64,000 nt of DNA from Pseudomonas oryzihabitans. Its GTDB lineage: Bacteria > Pseudomonadota > Gammaproteobacteria > Pseudomonadales > Pseudomonadaceae. Shown here one piece after another: positions 55,215-63,934 of this stretch (positions are counted from its first letter, which is position 1; each line of letters starts with the position of its first letter). Made by a program: the position numbers and the translations under genes. The stretch is from positions 558,001 to 622,000 of the forward strand of contig NZ_VDND01000001.1 in assembly GCF_007665395.1 (NCBI RefSeq), written 5' to 3'. Below the pieces are notes generated by a model, which was not told where the DNA came from, ran no database searches, and saw nothing but the letters and a program-made list of their open reading frames with translations.

Positions 55215-57270
55215 CTCCTCGGCCCTCTGGCACCTGCTGTTCGGCCGCCTGGGCTATGACGCCCTGCCCTTCTACAGCCTGGTCGCCACCTGCGGGGCCA
55301 GCGTGGTTATCCTCGGCGCGCTGGCCGCCGCTGGTGCCATCACCTGGCTCGGCAAGTGGCGCTACCTCTGGCAGGAATGGTTCACCAGCCTGGACCACAA
55401 GCGTATCGGCATCATGTATGTGGTGCTGGCCCTGGTGATGTTCAGCCGCGGCGTGGTGGAAGGGGTGATGATGCGCACCCAGCAGGCCCTGGCCATCGAT
55501 GCGCCGGGCTACCTGCCACCGGAGCACTTCGGCCAGTTGTTCAGCACCCACGGCACCATCATGGTGTTCTTCGTCGCCATGCCCTTCCTCACCGGGCTGA
55601 TCAACTTCGCCATGCCACTGCAGATCGGCGCCCGCGACGTGCGCTTTCCGCTGCTCAATGCCATCAGCCTCTGGCTGACCGTGGCGGGCGCCGCGCTGGT
55701 GATGGTCTCCCTGGTGCTGGGCCGCTTCTCCACCGGTGGCTGGAGCGGCTATCCGCCCTATACCGGCGTTGAATACCAGCCCGGCGTCGGCCCGGACTAC
55801 TGGATCTGGGCGCTGACCCTGAGCTCTATCGGCAGCACCCTCACCGGCCTCAACTTCGCCGTCACCCTCTACAAGGAACGCGCACCGGGCATGCGCCTGT
55901 TCCAGATGTCGCTGTTCAGCTGGACGGCGCTGTGCACCAGCATCCTGATGATCTTCGCCATGCCGCCGCTGACCGTCGCCACCCTGCTGCTGGCCCTGGA
56001 CCGCTACCTGGACTTCCACTTCTTCACCAACACCCAGGGCGGCAACCTGATGAACTACATCAATCTGTTCTGGCTGTTCGGCCACCCGGAGGTGTACATC
56101 CTCATCCTGCCGGCCTTCGGGGTGTTCTCCGAGGTCTTCTCGACCTTTTCCACCAAGCGACTCTACGGCTATCACTCGCTGGTCTGGGCCACCCTCGTGA
56201 TCGCCGTGCTGTCCTTCACCGTCTGGCTGCACCACTTCTTTACCATGGGTCAGTCGCCGAAGATCAACGCCGTGTTCGGCATCGCCACCATGCTCATCGG
56301 CATCCCCACCGGGGTGAAGATCTACGACTGGATGGCGACCATGTTCCGTGGCCGCATCCGCCTGACGACGCCGCTGATCTACGCGGTGATGTTCATCATG
56401 CTGTTCGTCATCGGCGGCCTCACCGGCATCACCCTGGCCACCCCGCCGGTGGACTACCAGGTGCACAACACCGTCTACCTGGTCGCCCATTTCCACAACA
56501 TGCTGATCCCGGGAATGCTGTTCGGCATGCTGGCCGGCTACCACTTCTGGTTTCCCAAAGCCTTCGGCTTCCGCCTCGACGAGCGCTGGGGGCGCATCGC
56601 CGCGCTGAATTTCGGCCTGGGCTTCATCCTCGCCTTCATGCCGCTGTACGTGCTGGGCGCTTCCAGCCTGCCACGGCGCAGCCAGGCCATCCACAATCCC
56701 GACTTCGCCCCGCTGCTGTGGGTGGCCGAGCTGGGCGCGGTGGTCCTGCTCGCCGCCCTGGCCAGCCTGGTGATCCAGCTGGTGGTGAGCATCCGCCGCC
56801 GCGACAGTGCTAGGGTACCGGTGGGCGATCCCTGGAATGGCCGTACCCTGGAGTGGGCCGTGGCCGCGCCGCCGCCGGAGTACAACTTCGCCGTGCCGCT
56901 GCCGATCAACGACCGCGATCCCTTCACCTGGCTCAAGGAACAGGGCCTGGCCTACGACCGGCCGCGCACCTATGCCGACATCGTCCTGCCGAAGAACAGC
57001 GCCGTGCCGGCCCTCGTCGGCGCGGCGGGCTTCGCCTGCGCCTTCGGCCTGGTCTGGCATATCGGCTGGCTGGCCGTGCTCGGCCTGGGGGTGGCCTGGG
57101 GCGCGGTTATCGCCCGCAGCTTTCAGCGCGATACCGAGCGGCTGATCTCGGCGGCGGACATCCGCCGCGAACACGAGGCCTGGCTGGAGCGGGTCGCCGC
57201 GACGCGGGCGGTCAATCGCGACGAGGAGACCCGCCCGGGCAATCGGGGCCTGGCGGAGATGGGGCCATGA
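55207..57270 (+). CDS. cyoB: Cytochrome o ubiquinol oxidase subunit I
   Basis: The catalytic 687-residue heme-copper subunit, with about 15 membrane helices. It oxidises ubiquinol and reduces O2 with proton pumping. The binuclear-centre segments are FWLFGHPEVYILILPAFG (His-Tyr pair and CuB ligand) and VWLHHFFTMG (two CuB His). VAHFHNMLIPG near residue 430 supplies the heme ligands. The start overlaps the end of cyoA and the stop overlaps cyoC. Slightly longer than the E. coli protein (663). Confidence 0.96.
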   Translation: MTDSSALWHLLFGRLGYDALPFYSLVATCGASVVILGALAAAGAITWLGKWRYLWQEWFTSLDHKRIGIMYVVLALVMFSRGVVEGVMMRTQQALAIDAPGYLPPEHFGQLFSTHGTIMVFFVAMPFLTGLINFAMPLQIGARDVRFPLLNAISLWLTVAGAALVMVSLVLGRFSTGGWSGYPPYTGVEYQPGVGPDYWIWALTLSSIGSTLTGLNFAVTLYKERAPGMRLFQMSLFSWTALCTSILMIFAMPPLTVATLLLALDRYLDFHFFTNTQGGNLMNYINLFWLFGHPEVYILILPAFGVFSEVFSTFSTKRLYGYHSLVWATLVIAVLSFTVWLHHFFTMGQSPKINAVFGIATMLIGIPTGVKIYDWMATMFRGRIRLTTPLIYAVMFIMLFVIGGLTGITLATPPVDYQVHNTVYLVAHFHNMLIPGMLFGMLAGYHFWFPKAFGFRLDERWGRIAALNFGLGFILAFMPLYVLGASSLPRRSQAIHNPDFAPLLWVAELGAVVLLAALASLVIQLVVSIRRRDSARVPVGDPWNGRTLEWAVAAPPPEYNFAVPLPINDRDPFTWLKEQGLAYDRPRTYADIVLPKNSAVPALVGAAGFACAFGLVWHIGWLAVLGLGVAWGAVIARSFQRDTERLISAADIRREHEAWLERVAATRAVNRDEETRPGNRGLAEMGP

Positions 57271-57896
57271 GTCCGCGCGATCTGAACCACGCCGGCCTCA
57301 ACGTCGGTGCCACCGATCACGCCACCCACGCCGAGGCCGAGTACTCGCTGTTCGGCTTCTGGATCTTCCTGATGAGCGACGCCCTGGTGTTCGCGCTGCT
57401 GTTCGCGATCTACGCGACGCTGCAGCACGCCACCGCCGGGGGCCCGCTCGCCCGGGATGTTTTCGAGCTCGGCAGTGTCAGCGTCCAGACCCTGGTGCTG
57501 CTGGCGAGCAGCTTCACCTATGGCCTGGCCTCGCTGGCGATGAAGTACCACCAGGGCCGCCTGCGGCCCCTGGTGACCTGGCTGCTGGTGACCCTGGCGC
57601 TGGGCCTGGTCTTTCTCGGCCTGGAGCTGCACGACTTCATCGGCATGGCGGACAAGGGCGCCCTGCCCCAGCGCAGCGCCTTCCTCTCGGCCTTCTTCGC
57701 CCTGGTGGGCATGCACGGGGTGCATGTCGCCAGCGGTTGCCTGTGGCTGGTGGTGATGCTGGTGCAGCTACGGGTATTCGGCCTGGACACGCCGGTGAAG
57801 ACCCGGCTGATGCGCCTGGGCCTGTTCTGGCATTTTCTCGATATCGTCTGGGTGGCCATCCTGTCGGTGGTCTACCTACAGGGGCTGCTGCCATGA
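57267..57896 (+). CDS. cyoC: Cytochrome o ubiquinol oxidase subunit III
   Basis: A 209-residue subunit with five transmembrane helices, starting MSPRDLNHAGLNVGATDHAT, with GFWIFLMSDALVFALLFAIY and a conserved GMHGVHVASGCLWLVVML region. It stabilises the oxidase core. Its ATG overlaps the cyoB stop and its stop overlaps cyoD (ATGA). Confidence 0.95.
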   Translation: MSPRDLNHAGLNVGATDHATHAEAEYSLFGFWIFLMSDALVFALLFAIYATLQHATAGGPLARDVFELGSVSVQTLVLLASSFTYGLASLAMKYHQGRLRPLVTWLLVTLALGLVFLGLELHDFIGMADKGALPQRSAFLSAFFALVGMHGVHVASGCLWLVVMLVQLRVFGLDTPVKTRLMRLGLFWHFLDIVWVAILSVVYLQGLLP

Positions 57897-58201
57897 AGCG
57901 CGATGACTATCGTCGGGACCTGGCGAGCTATGTGATCGGCCTGGCACTGGCCGTGACGCTGAGCCTGATCCCCATCGCCCTGGTCCAGTTTCCGACCTGG
58001 CCACGCGGAACGACGCTCGGCGTCATCTTCGGCCTGGGCCTGCTGCAGATCCTGGTGCACCTCCGTTGCTTCCTGCACGTCAGCCTGGGCCGCTCGCACC
58101 GCCACGACCTCTATCTACTGCTGTTCACCAGCCTGATTTTGGTGCTGATGGTGGTAGGTAGCCTGGTGGTGCTGGGGGATCTGCATCACCGCATGCATTA
58201 A
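57893..58201 (+). CDS. cyoD: Cytochrome o ubiquinol oxidase subunit IV
   Basis: A 102-residue subunit with three helices (SYVIGLALAVTLSLIPIALV, GVIFGLGLLQILVHLRCFLH, YLLLFTSLILVLMVVGSLVV). It assists CuB assembly in subunit I. It is the last gene of the operon. No cyoE (heme O synthase) follows, so heme O must come from an enzyme encoded elsewhere. The palindromic element at 58245-58390 begins 43 bp after its stop. Confidence 0.93.
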   Translation: MKRDDYRRDLASYVIGLALAVTLSLIPIALVQFPTWPRGTTLGVIFGLGLLQILVHLRCFLHVSLGRSHRHDLYLLLFTSLILVLMVVGSLVVLGDLHHRMH

Positions 58202-58244
58202 TCGGCTTGCCGCCAGACTGCACGGCATGCCGATCTATTGCACC

Positions 58245-58390
58245 TTAGAACCTGCTCACGATCTCGCGAGCTAGAGACAAACAAGGCGAAAATGCCTGAG
58301 GAAGCGGAGTTTACGAGTGGTAAATGAGCATTCCGAAGGCATTTTCAACGCCGTTTGGCCGACGCGCAGCAGATCGTGAACAGGTTCTTA
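58245..58390. repeat. Palindromic MITE/REP-like element between cyoD and the sorbosone dehydrogenase gene
   Basis: A 146-bp element with terminal inverted repeats. The left tip reads TTAGAACCTGCTCACGATCT and the right tip, on the other strand, TAAGAACCTGTTCACGATCT. Inside, GGCATTTT/AAAATGCC blocks pair as well. It lies between convergent genes, and its right tip supplies the TAA stop of the minus-strand dehydrogenase gene. It shares motif order and short blocks with the element at 12477-12639. The sequence is familiar as a dispersed Pseudomonas repeat, from memory. Confidence 0.8.
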
Positions 58391-59683
58391 CTGGGTGCGC
58401 GTCACCCGCCAGACGGTATTGGCCAGGTCGTCGGCGATGAGGACGCCACCGCGCTGATCCACCGCCACCCCGACCGGTCGGCCGCGGGTCTTGCCGTCGT
58501 CGCCGTAGAACCCGGTAGCGAAGTCGATGGGCTCGCCGGCCGGACGGCCCTGCTGGAAGGGCACGAAGACCACCCGGTAGCCCACCGGCTTGTCACGGTT
58601 CCAGCTGCCGTGCTCGCCGACGAAGACGCCATCGCCGAACTGCCCGCCCACCGCGGCGGTGGAGAAGCTCAGGCCCAGGGCGGCGACGTGGGAACCCAGG
58701 CTGTAGTCCGGCTTGATGGCCGCCGCCACCTTGGCCGGATCCTGCGGCTGGGCGCGGGTGTCGACGTTCTGCCCCCAGTAGCTGTAGGGCCAGCCATAGA
58801 AGCCACCCTCGCGGATGGAGGTCAAGTAGTCCGGCACCAGGTCGGGGCCGATCTCGTCGCGCTCGTTGGCCACCGCCCAGAGCTGGCCGCTGTCGGGCTG
58901 CATGGCCAGGGCGGTGGGATTGCGCACCCCGGTGGCGTAGTTCTTGTGGGCGCCGCTCTGGGCATCGATCTGCCAGATCACCGCCCGGTCCACCTCGACG
59001 TCCATGCCCCGCTCGCCGACGTTGCTGTTGGAGCCGATACCGACATAGAGGTAGCGGCCATCGGCGCTCACCGCGAGGGATTTGGTCCAGTGGTGGTTGA
59101 TCGCCGCGGGCAGGTCCACCAGCGTGGTGGGCGCGCCACTGGCCTGGGTCTGGCCGTCCTGGTAGGGGAAGCTGACCAGGGCGTCCTGGTTGGCCACGTA
59201 GATGCGGCCATTGGCGAAGGCCAGGCCGTAGGGCGCGTTGAGATTCTCGGCGAACACCGTCTTGAGTTCGTAGGTGCCGTCGCCATCGGCGTCGCGCAGC
59301 AGGGTCAGGCGGTTGCCGCCCTTCACCTGGGTGTTGCCCTGGGCCTTGATGTAGCCGGCGATCACATCCTTGGGCTTGAGCTTGGGCGCGTTGCCGCCGC
59401 GGCCCTCGGCCACCAGGATGTCGCCATTGGGCAGTACCAGCAGCTGCCGCGGAATGCGCAGGTCGGTAGCGATGGCGCTGATCTTGTAGCCTTGGGGCAC
59501 GGTAGGCACGCGATCCCCCCAAGGGGCCGGCTCGGCGATCTTCATGCTCGGCAGCAGGCCACGCTGAGGTTCCGGCAGCTTGGGATCCGGGCCCCGTGCC
59601 TGGGTGTCGGCGCCGCCCTCGTTGCCGCAGGCGGCCAACAGCACGGCCAGGCCCAGGACGCTCAAGGCTCTTGGAGTGCTCAT
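58388..59683 (-). CDS. Sorbosone dehydrogenase-like PQQ-dependent lipoprotein
   Basis: A 431-residue predicted lipoprotein with lipobox LLAACGNE after a short signal peptide. The mature part is a soluble-glucose-dehydrogenase/L-sorbosone-dehydrogenase-type beta-propeller (RIPRQLLVLPNGDILVAEG, NAPYGLAFANGRIYVANQ, YLYVGIGSNSNVGERG, VFVGEHGSWNR). Members oxidise sugars with PQQ in the periplasm. The start at 59683 overlaps the stop of the upstream membrane protein (ATGA). The stop codon lies in the tip of a palindromic repeat. Substrate unproven. Confidence 0.88.
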   Translation of the reverse strand: MSTPRALSVLGLAVLLAACGNEGGADTQARGPDPKLPEPQRGLLPSMKIAEPAPWGDRVPTVPQGYKISAIATDLRIPRQLLVLPNGDILVAEGRGGNAPKLKPKDVIAGYIKAQGNTQVKGGNRLTLLRDADGDGTYELKTVFAENLNAPYGLAFANGRIYVANQDALVSFPYQDGQTQASGAPTTLVDLPAAINHHWTKSLAVSADGRYLYVGIGSNSNVGERGMDVEVDRAVIWQIDAQSGAHKNYATGVRNPTALAMQPDSGQLWAVANERDEIGPDLVPDYLTSIREGGFYGWPYSYWGQNVDTRAQPQDPAKVAAAIKPDYSLGSHVAALGLSFSTAAVGGQFGDGVFVGEHGSWNRDKPVGYRVVFVPFQQGRPAGEPIDFATGFYGDDGKTRGRPVGVAVDQRGGVLIADDLANTVWRVTRTQ

Positions 59684-60108
59684 CGAACCACCTCCGAACG
59701 CAGGTTGGAGAGACCAATCCAGGCAGCCACTAGGCTCAGCACCGAGACGACCACCGACAGGATCAGCCCGGCGGGCATCACCGCCCAGGCGTCCTTGGCG
59801 TGTTCGAAGGCATTCACCAACCCCAGCGCCCAGGCCAGCAGCAGCAACAGGAAATAGGCCGCCGGGCGCCGGCCGCGGAAACGGGCGCCGAAGAGATTGC
59901 CCAGGGCGAACAGCAGGGCCAGCCCGGACAGCAACAGCGCCCCGGCGATCAGCCAGGCCGCGAAGTTGGCCCACTGGATCTGCTGGGTCTGGTAATAGGC
60001 GATATCGCTGAGCAGGCCGCCGATGAACAGGGGGACGGAACCCGCCAACAGCAGCGCGTGCAACGCGCCAGGCCGGACGGGATAGGGACGGTGGGCAGCT
60101 ACGGTCAC
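59680..60108 (-). CDS. DUF2231-like four-helix membrane protein
   Basis: A 142-residue inner-membrane protein with four hydrophobic helices (LHALLLAGSVPLFIGGLLSD, FAAWLIAGALLLSGLALLFA, AYFLLLLLAWALGLVNAFEH, GLILSVVVSVLSLVAAWIGL). The GTG at 60108 is chosen for AAGGAG six bases before it. The HALL...G..L..SD pattern is that of DUF2231 proteins. It overlaps the sorbosone dehydrogenase gene, and this pairing suggests it anchors or takes electrons from that enzyme (inference). Confidence 0.82.
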   Translation of the reverse strand: MTVAAHRPYPVRPGALHALLLAGSVPLFIGGLLSDIAYYQTQQIQWANFAAWLIAGALLLSGLALLFALGNLFGARFRGRRPAAYFLLLLLAWALGLVNAFEHAKDAWAVMPAGLILSVVVSVLSLVAAWIGLSNLRSEVVR

Positions 60109-60281
60109 TGACGACTCCTTTTCAAGACGAAGCGCCGCGCGTGTTCGACGGCCGCGGCGACGGGGACGGTGCACTGAAAAGGATTGTGCCGGCGCGCGGT
60201 TAGTTCAGCCGTTTCGCCCGCCTGACACCTCTTGCAAAAGTCTCACGGCGGCTGGCCCGCGCTAGCACGCGGTTCCTGGCC

Positions 60282-60344
60282 GGAAGGCAGCTTCCCCGCT
60301 GCCTTCCACGACCGGCGGCGGTCGAGCGCCCGTTTCCGCTCGAC
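60282..60344. other. Two consecutive perfect hairpins upstream of the MFS gene
   Basis: GGAAGGCAGC (60282-60291) / GCTGCCTTCC (60298-60307) with a 6-nt loop, then GTCGAGCG (60321-60328) / CGCTCGAC (60337-60344) with an 8-nt loop. Both lie in the 283-bp divergent gap between the DUF2231-like gene and the MFS gene. No T-runs follow. The sequence just after is AT-rich (GATAAAAAGTCAG, then TTTTATTTCAGGA) and probably holds the MFS promoter and ribosome site. Confidence 0.5.
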
Positions 60345-60391
60345 CTAGCGCCCGTGATAAAAAGTCAGTTTTATTTCAGGACGGACCGCCC

Positions 60392-61516
60392 ATGGCCAGC
60401 AACCGCCCCGTCGACCGCGCCTCTCGGCAGGCCGCGATCGTGCTCGCGCTGTGCCTGCCCAGCGACGTCCTGCTCTATCTCATCCTGCCGATGAATGCCG
60501 AGGCCTTCGGTATCAGCCTGACCGAGGCCGGGGTGCTGCTCGCGGCCAATCGCCTGGTGCGGATCTTCGGCTATCGCTACGTGGTGCACGCCTATGCCCG
60601 TTTCGGCGATCGCCACAGCCTGATGCTCGCCGCCGGGGTGGCGGCCTTGTGCGCCCTGGGCAACGCCACCCTCTCCGGCTTCTGGCTGCTGATCCTGCTG
60701 CGGCTGGCCTGGGGGCTGTGTTTCGCGGTCTTCAACCTCTCGACCCAGGTGCTGGCCACCGCCGAGGCCGGCGGCGCCGCCCGCCGCTCGGGCACCTCGC
60801 GCGCGCTGATCGCCATCGGTCCCATGCTCGCCCTGCCCCTCGGCGCCTGGGTCACCCTGCATTTCGGACCGCGACTGATCTTCCTGCTGCTCGCCGGCCT
60901 CTGCCTGGTGGGCCTGGCGGTCGCCAGCCGCCTGCCGGCGCAGCCGCATCAACTGCCTGGCACGGGTCGGCGCTTCCAGTGGCCCGACCGGATCGCCGTC
61001 TGGTCCTTCATCGAAGGCGTCGCCCTGGATGGCCTGTTCATCTTCGGCCTGTCGATGTTCGCCCAGGCCGCCCTCGGCGGCAACGCGGTGCTGATCGCCG
61101 GACTGCTGATGGCCCTGCGCTACGCCTCGGAGATGAGCCTGAGTCCATTGGGCGGCTGGGCCGCCGACCGCTACGGCGCCGCGACCATGCTGGTGACCTT
61201 CTCCGCCCTCACCGCCCTGGCCCTGAGCGCGTTCGGCTGGCACTGGCTGGTGCTGGGCGCCGGCGGCGTGCTGATCCTGCGGGCGCTGCAGCTGCCCCTG
61301 GTGGTGACCCTGGTGGCGGCGCAGCATCCCGGCCAGGCGCGGGTGCAGGCCCTGGCCGCCAACGCCATCTGGCGCGACGTGGGTGCGGGTCTGGGCCCGC
61401 TACTGGCCGGCGTGTTGCTGCCGGTGCTGTCCCCGGCCTGGGTCTATCCGCTGGCCGGCTTCGCCGTGCTCGCCAGCGCCCTGGCCTGCTGGCAGGTCGC
61501 GCGGTCGCCGGCCTGA
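60392..61516 (+). CDS. MFS transporter
   Basis: A 374-residue permease with about 11-12 short helices, typical of compact MFS exporters. LPMNAEAFGISLTEAGVLLA and ANRLVRIFGYRYVVHAYARF lie in the first bundle, and a central GGWAADRYGAATML matches the loop 8-9 signature. It is divergent from the DUF2231-like gene and convergent with the peptidase gene. I cannot assign a substrate. Confidence 0.85.
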   Translation: MASNRPVDRASRQAAIVLALCLPSDVLLYLILPMNAEAFGISLTEAGVLLAANRLVRIFGYRYVVHAYARFGDRHSLMLAAGVAALCALGNATLSGFWLLILLRLAWGLCFAVFNLSTQVLATAEAGGAARRSGTSRALIAIGPMLALPLGAWVTLHFGPRLIFLLLAGLCLVGLAVASRLPAQPHQLPGTGRRFQWPDRIAVWSFIEGVALDGLFIFGLSMFAQAALGGNAVLIAGLLMALRYASEMSLSPLGGWAADRYGAATMLVTFSALTALALSAFGWHWLVLGAGGVLILRALQLPLVVTLVAAQHPGQARVQALAANAIWRDVGAGLGPLLAGVLLPVLSPAWVYPLAGFAVLASALACWQVARSPA

Positions 61517-61540
61517 CGACCGGCTCGGCGCGCGCCCAGG

Positions 61541-62863
61541 CTAGCGCTTGATCGCCAGTACCGGCTCGCTGACACCCTTGACCCCGACCAGGGTCAGGCT
61601 GGTCAACAGGACGTTCTGGGGCCCCTGATAGGCATTGACCGGCTGGTACCACTCCGCCAGGGAATGGGCGCTGCCGCCCTCCCCGCCACCGCTGATGGTC
61701 ATGGCCGGCACCCCGAGGGACATGGCGGTATTGGAGTCGGTACTGCCGCCGCTGAGGGTGGCCTTGGCCCCACCGGTGACCGCGGCGATGGCGCGCTGCG
61801 CCGTCCGTACCAGGGGCGAATCCTCCGGAGTGCCACCGGCCGGGCGATCCCCGATCAGCTTGACCTCGACGGAGATCTGGTCGGTCGCCCAACGCTGGTT
61901 TTCTTCCTTCACCGCGTCCTGCACCAGCGCCAGGATTTCCTTTTCCTCCGCCAACAGCGCAGCCTCTTCATTGGATCTCATGTCCAGGGTCAGGCGCGCC
62001 TCGGCGGCGATGGCATTGACCGAGGTGCCGCCCTGCACGGTGCCTACCGTGAAGGTAGTCTTGGGCTCCTTGGGCGGTCGCACCTCGGCGATCTTGGCGA
62101 TGGCCCGACCCATGGCATGGATGGCGCTGGGCCGACCGAATTCGCCGAAGCTGTGGCCACCCGGGCCCTTGAAGGTGATCTCGTATCTGTGGCTGCCGGT
62201 CCCCCGGTTGACGATCCGCCGCACGTCGATGCCATCCACCGAGATGAAACCATCGATCCCCTGGCGATCCTTGAACAGCGCCTTCACCCCGCGCAGGTTG
62301 CCCAGTTCCTCCTCGCCCACGGTACCGACGAAGACCAGGTCGCCCACCGTCTCGAGACCGCTCTTGTTGAGGGCATCGATCACCGACAGCAGCGCTGCCA
62401 GGCCCCGGGCGTCATCGCCGATGCCCGGGCCGAAGGTCTTGCCCTCCTTTTCCTTGAGGGTCAGGTCGGTGCCCTCGGGAAACACCGTGTCCAGGTGCGC
62501 CGACACCACCAACTGCGGCCCCTGGCCGCTGCCCTTGCGGGTGGCGATCACATAGCCTTCCGGGGCGATGCTGGCGTCTTTCAGACCCAGCTCCTGGAAG
62601 CGCTTGAGGTAATACTCCGCCCGCACCTGCTCCTTGAACGGCGGCGCCGGGATCTGGGCGATGTGCTTCTGCTCCTCGAAGGTGCGGCCATCATCGGCGC
62701 GCAGCGCCTCCAGGGCCTTGGCCACCCGGGCATCGCCCTGGACGGCGGCCAGCGCGCCCTCGACGGTCGGCGCGGCAGCCAGCGGCAATGCCAGGGTGGC
62801 CGCCGTAGTAGCGAGCAGGATAGCGGACAAGCGATTGGCCAAAGACGAACGAGCAAAAGACAT
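61541..62863 (-). CDS. Secreted M20-family metallopeptidase
   Basis: A 440-residue zinc peptidase with a signal peptide (MSFARSSLANRLSAILLATT, cleavage near LAAA). Metal ligands of the M20 family are visible: H-x-D in VSAHLDTVFPEG, GPGIGDDARGLAALL, the catalytic EE in VGTVGEEELGN, an Asp in FISVDGID, and the late His in GGSAHSLAEWY. A dimerisation domain (HRYEITFKGPGGHSFGEFGR) is inserted. It probably trims peptides or acylated amino acids in the periplasm. The start at 62863 gives the signal peptide directly. It is convergent with the MFS gene. Confidence 0.92.
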   Translation of the reverse strand: MSFARSSLANRLSAILLATTAATLALPLAAAPTVEGALAAVQGDARVAKALEALRADDGRTFEEQKHIAQIPAPPFKEQVRAEYYLKRFQELGLKDASIAPEGYVIATRKGSGQGPQLVVSAHLDTVFPEGTDLTLKEKEGKTFGPGIGDDARGLAALLSVIDALNKSGLETVGDLVFVGTVGEEELGNLRGVKALFKDRQGIDGFISVDGIDVRRIVNRGTGSHRYEITFKGPGGHSFGEFGRPSAIHAMGRAIAKIAEVRPPKEPKTTFTVGTVQGGTSVNAIAAEARLTLDMRSNEEAALLAEEKEILALVQDAVKEENQRWATDQISVEVKLIGDRPAGGTPEDSPLVRTAQRAIAAVTGGAKATLSGGSTDSNTAMSLGVPAMTISGGGEGGSAHSLAEWYQPVNAYQGPQNVLLTSLTLVGVKGVSEPVLAIKR

Positions 62864-63310
62864 CTGACACTCCCATTGCCTAGGTGGTATTCCGGTAGCG
62901 CGCAATCGTCAGACGAATGCGCAACCTCTTGACGCTAGGCGGGAGTGGGTAAGGCGTCAAAAATCAGGCTGTAACGGGATGTGGCGCGGACGTCGGCGAG
63001 GCCAGCCAGGGGCGAAGGCCTGCCCTGGCACTACGGCGAGGTCCGGGTCGTCCGGCAGTCGCAGGGACGCCGGCCAGCGCCGCGCACCGGTCACAGCCTT
63101 TCCGGCGAGCGGGCGCCTGCCCCGTGGCCCCCGCCAATCCGAGGCGGTTGGCGATCACCGGTGCGTCCGCGAAGGCGGCAACCAAGGTGCATCCTCGCCC
63201 TCGACTGACAGCGGCAGGTCATCGCTGCCTGCAGCTCGATCGAAAACAAAGGTGTTAGGCTGGCAAGGAGGCAGCAAGACGGCGAACAGCGCTTGGCGGG
63301 AGATGCACCC
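62864..63310. other. Intergenic region between peptidase and glyoxalase-like genes
   Basis: About 447 bp holding divergent promoters. TTGACGC (62929-62935) and GCGTCAA (62954-62960) form a 7-bp inverted repeat upstream of the peptidase gene. Short plus-strand frames here are Arg/Gly-rich and lack protein features. I see nothing else supportable. Confidence 0.45.
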
Positions 63311-63934
63311 ATGAGGCTTTCCAGCCTGGACCATTTGGTGGTGGTGGCGCCGTCGCTCGCCGCCGGCGCGGCGTTCGTCGAGCGGAAACTCGGAGTGAAG
63401 CTGCAGGCAGGCGGTAAGCACCCGCGCATGGGCACCCATAATCTGTTGCTGCGCCTGGGCGCCAGCTATCTGGAGGTCATCGCCCCGGACCCGGACGCTC
63501 CCGCGCCGAGCAGGCCGCGCTGGTTCGGCCTGGACACCCTAAGCCCGGATACCCTTCCCCACCTGGCCCACTGGGTGGCGCGGACGTCGGGACTGGATGA
63601 CGCGGACGTAGGCCTGACCGGGGTGTTCGGCGCCATCGAGTCGATGAGCCGAGGCACGCTCGCCTGGCGGATCTCGATACGGCCTGACGGCCACCTACCC
63701 CTGGAAGGCACGATCCCCAGCCTGATCGATTGGGGCGACGCCACCCATCCCGCGCAACGGCTGGACGATCTGGGCTGCACCTTGCAGCGCCTGGCGATCA
63801 CCCATCCCGATCCCGCGCTGGTCAGGCGGCACCTGGCGACCATTGGCTTTTCCGGACCGCTAACGGTGCTGCCCGGCGAGAGATGCGGTTTATCGGCCGC
63901 CATCGAGACGGCGGCAGGTTGCAAGACCCTCTGA
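63311..63934 (+). CDS. Glyoxalase-like (VOC-superfamily) protein
   Basis: A 207-residue protein starting at 63311, eight bases from GGGAG. LSSLDHLVVVAPSLAAGAAF, then HPRMGTHNLLLRLGASYLEV, match the glyoxalase-like family, with a His in DHLV and a Glu in YLEVI as likely metal ligands. The second half (GCTLQRLAITHPDPALVRRH) is a degenerate repeat of the fold. Monocistronic as far as visible. Function not assigned; the window ends 66 bp later. Confidence 0.85.
   Translation: MRLSSLDHLVVVAPSLAAGAAFVERKLGVKLQAGGKHPRMGTHNLLLRLGASYLEVIAPDPDAPAPSRPRWFGLDTLSPDTLPHLAHWVARTSGLDDADVGLTGVFGAIESMSRGTLAWRISIRPDGHLPLEGTIPSLIDWGDATHPAQRLDDLGCTLQRLAITHPDPALVRRHLATIGFSGPLTVLPGERCGLSAAIETAAGCKTL

Noticed and set aside
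54297..58201. aa3-type cytochrome c oxidase
   Set aside because: Subunit II lacks the CuA cysteines, and gene order and a cyoD-type subunit IV indicate a quinol oxidase.
62979..63314. A 111-codon gene before the glyoxalase-like gene
   Set aside because: Composition is Arg/Gly/Ser-rich like non-coding high-GC DNA, and it overlaps the ribosome site of the next gene.
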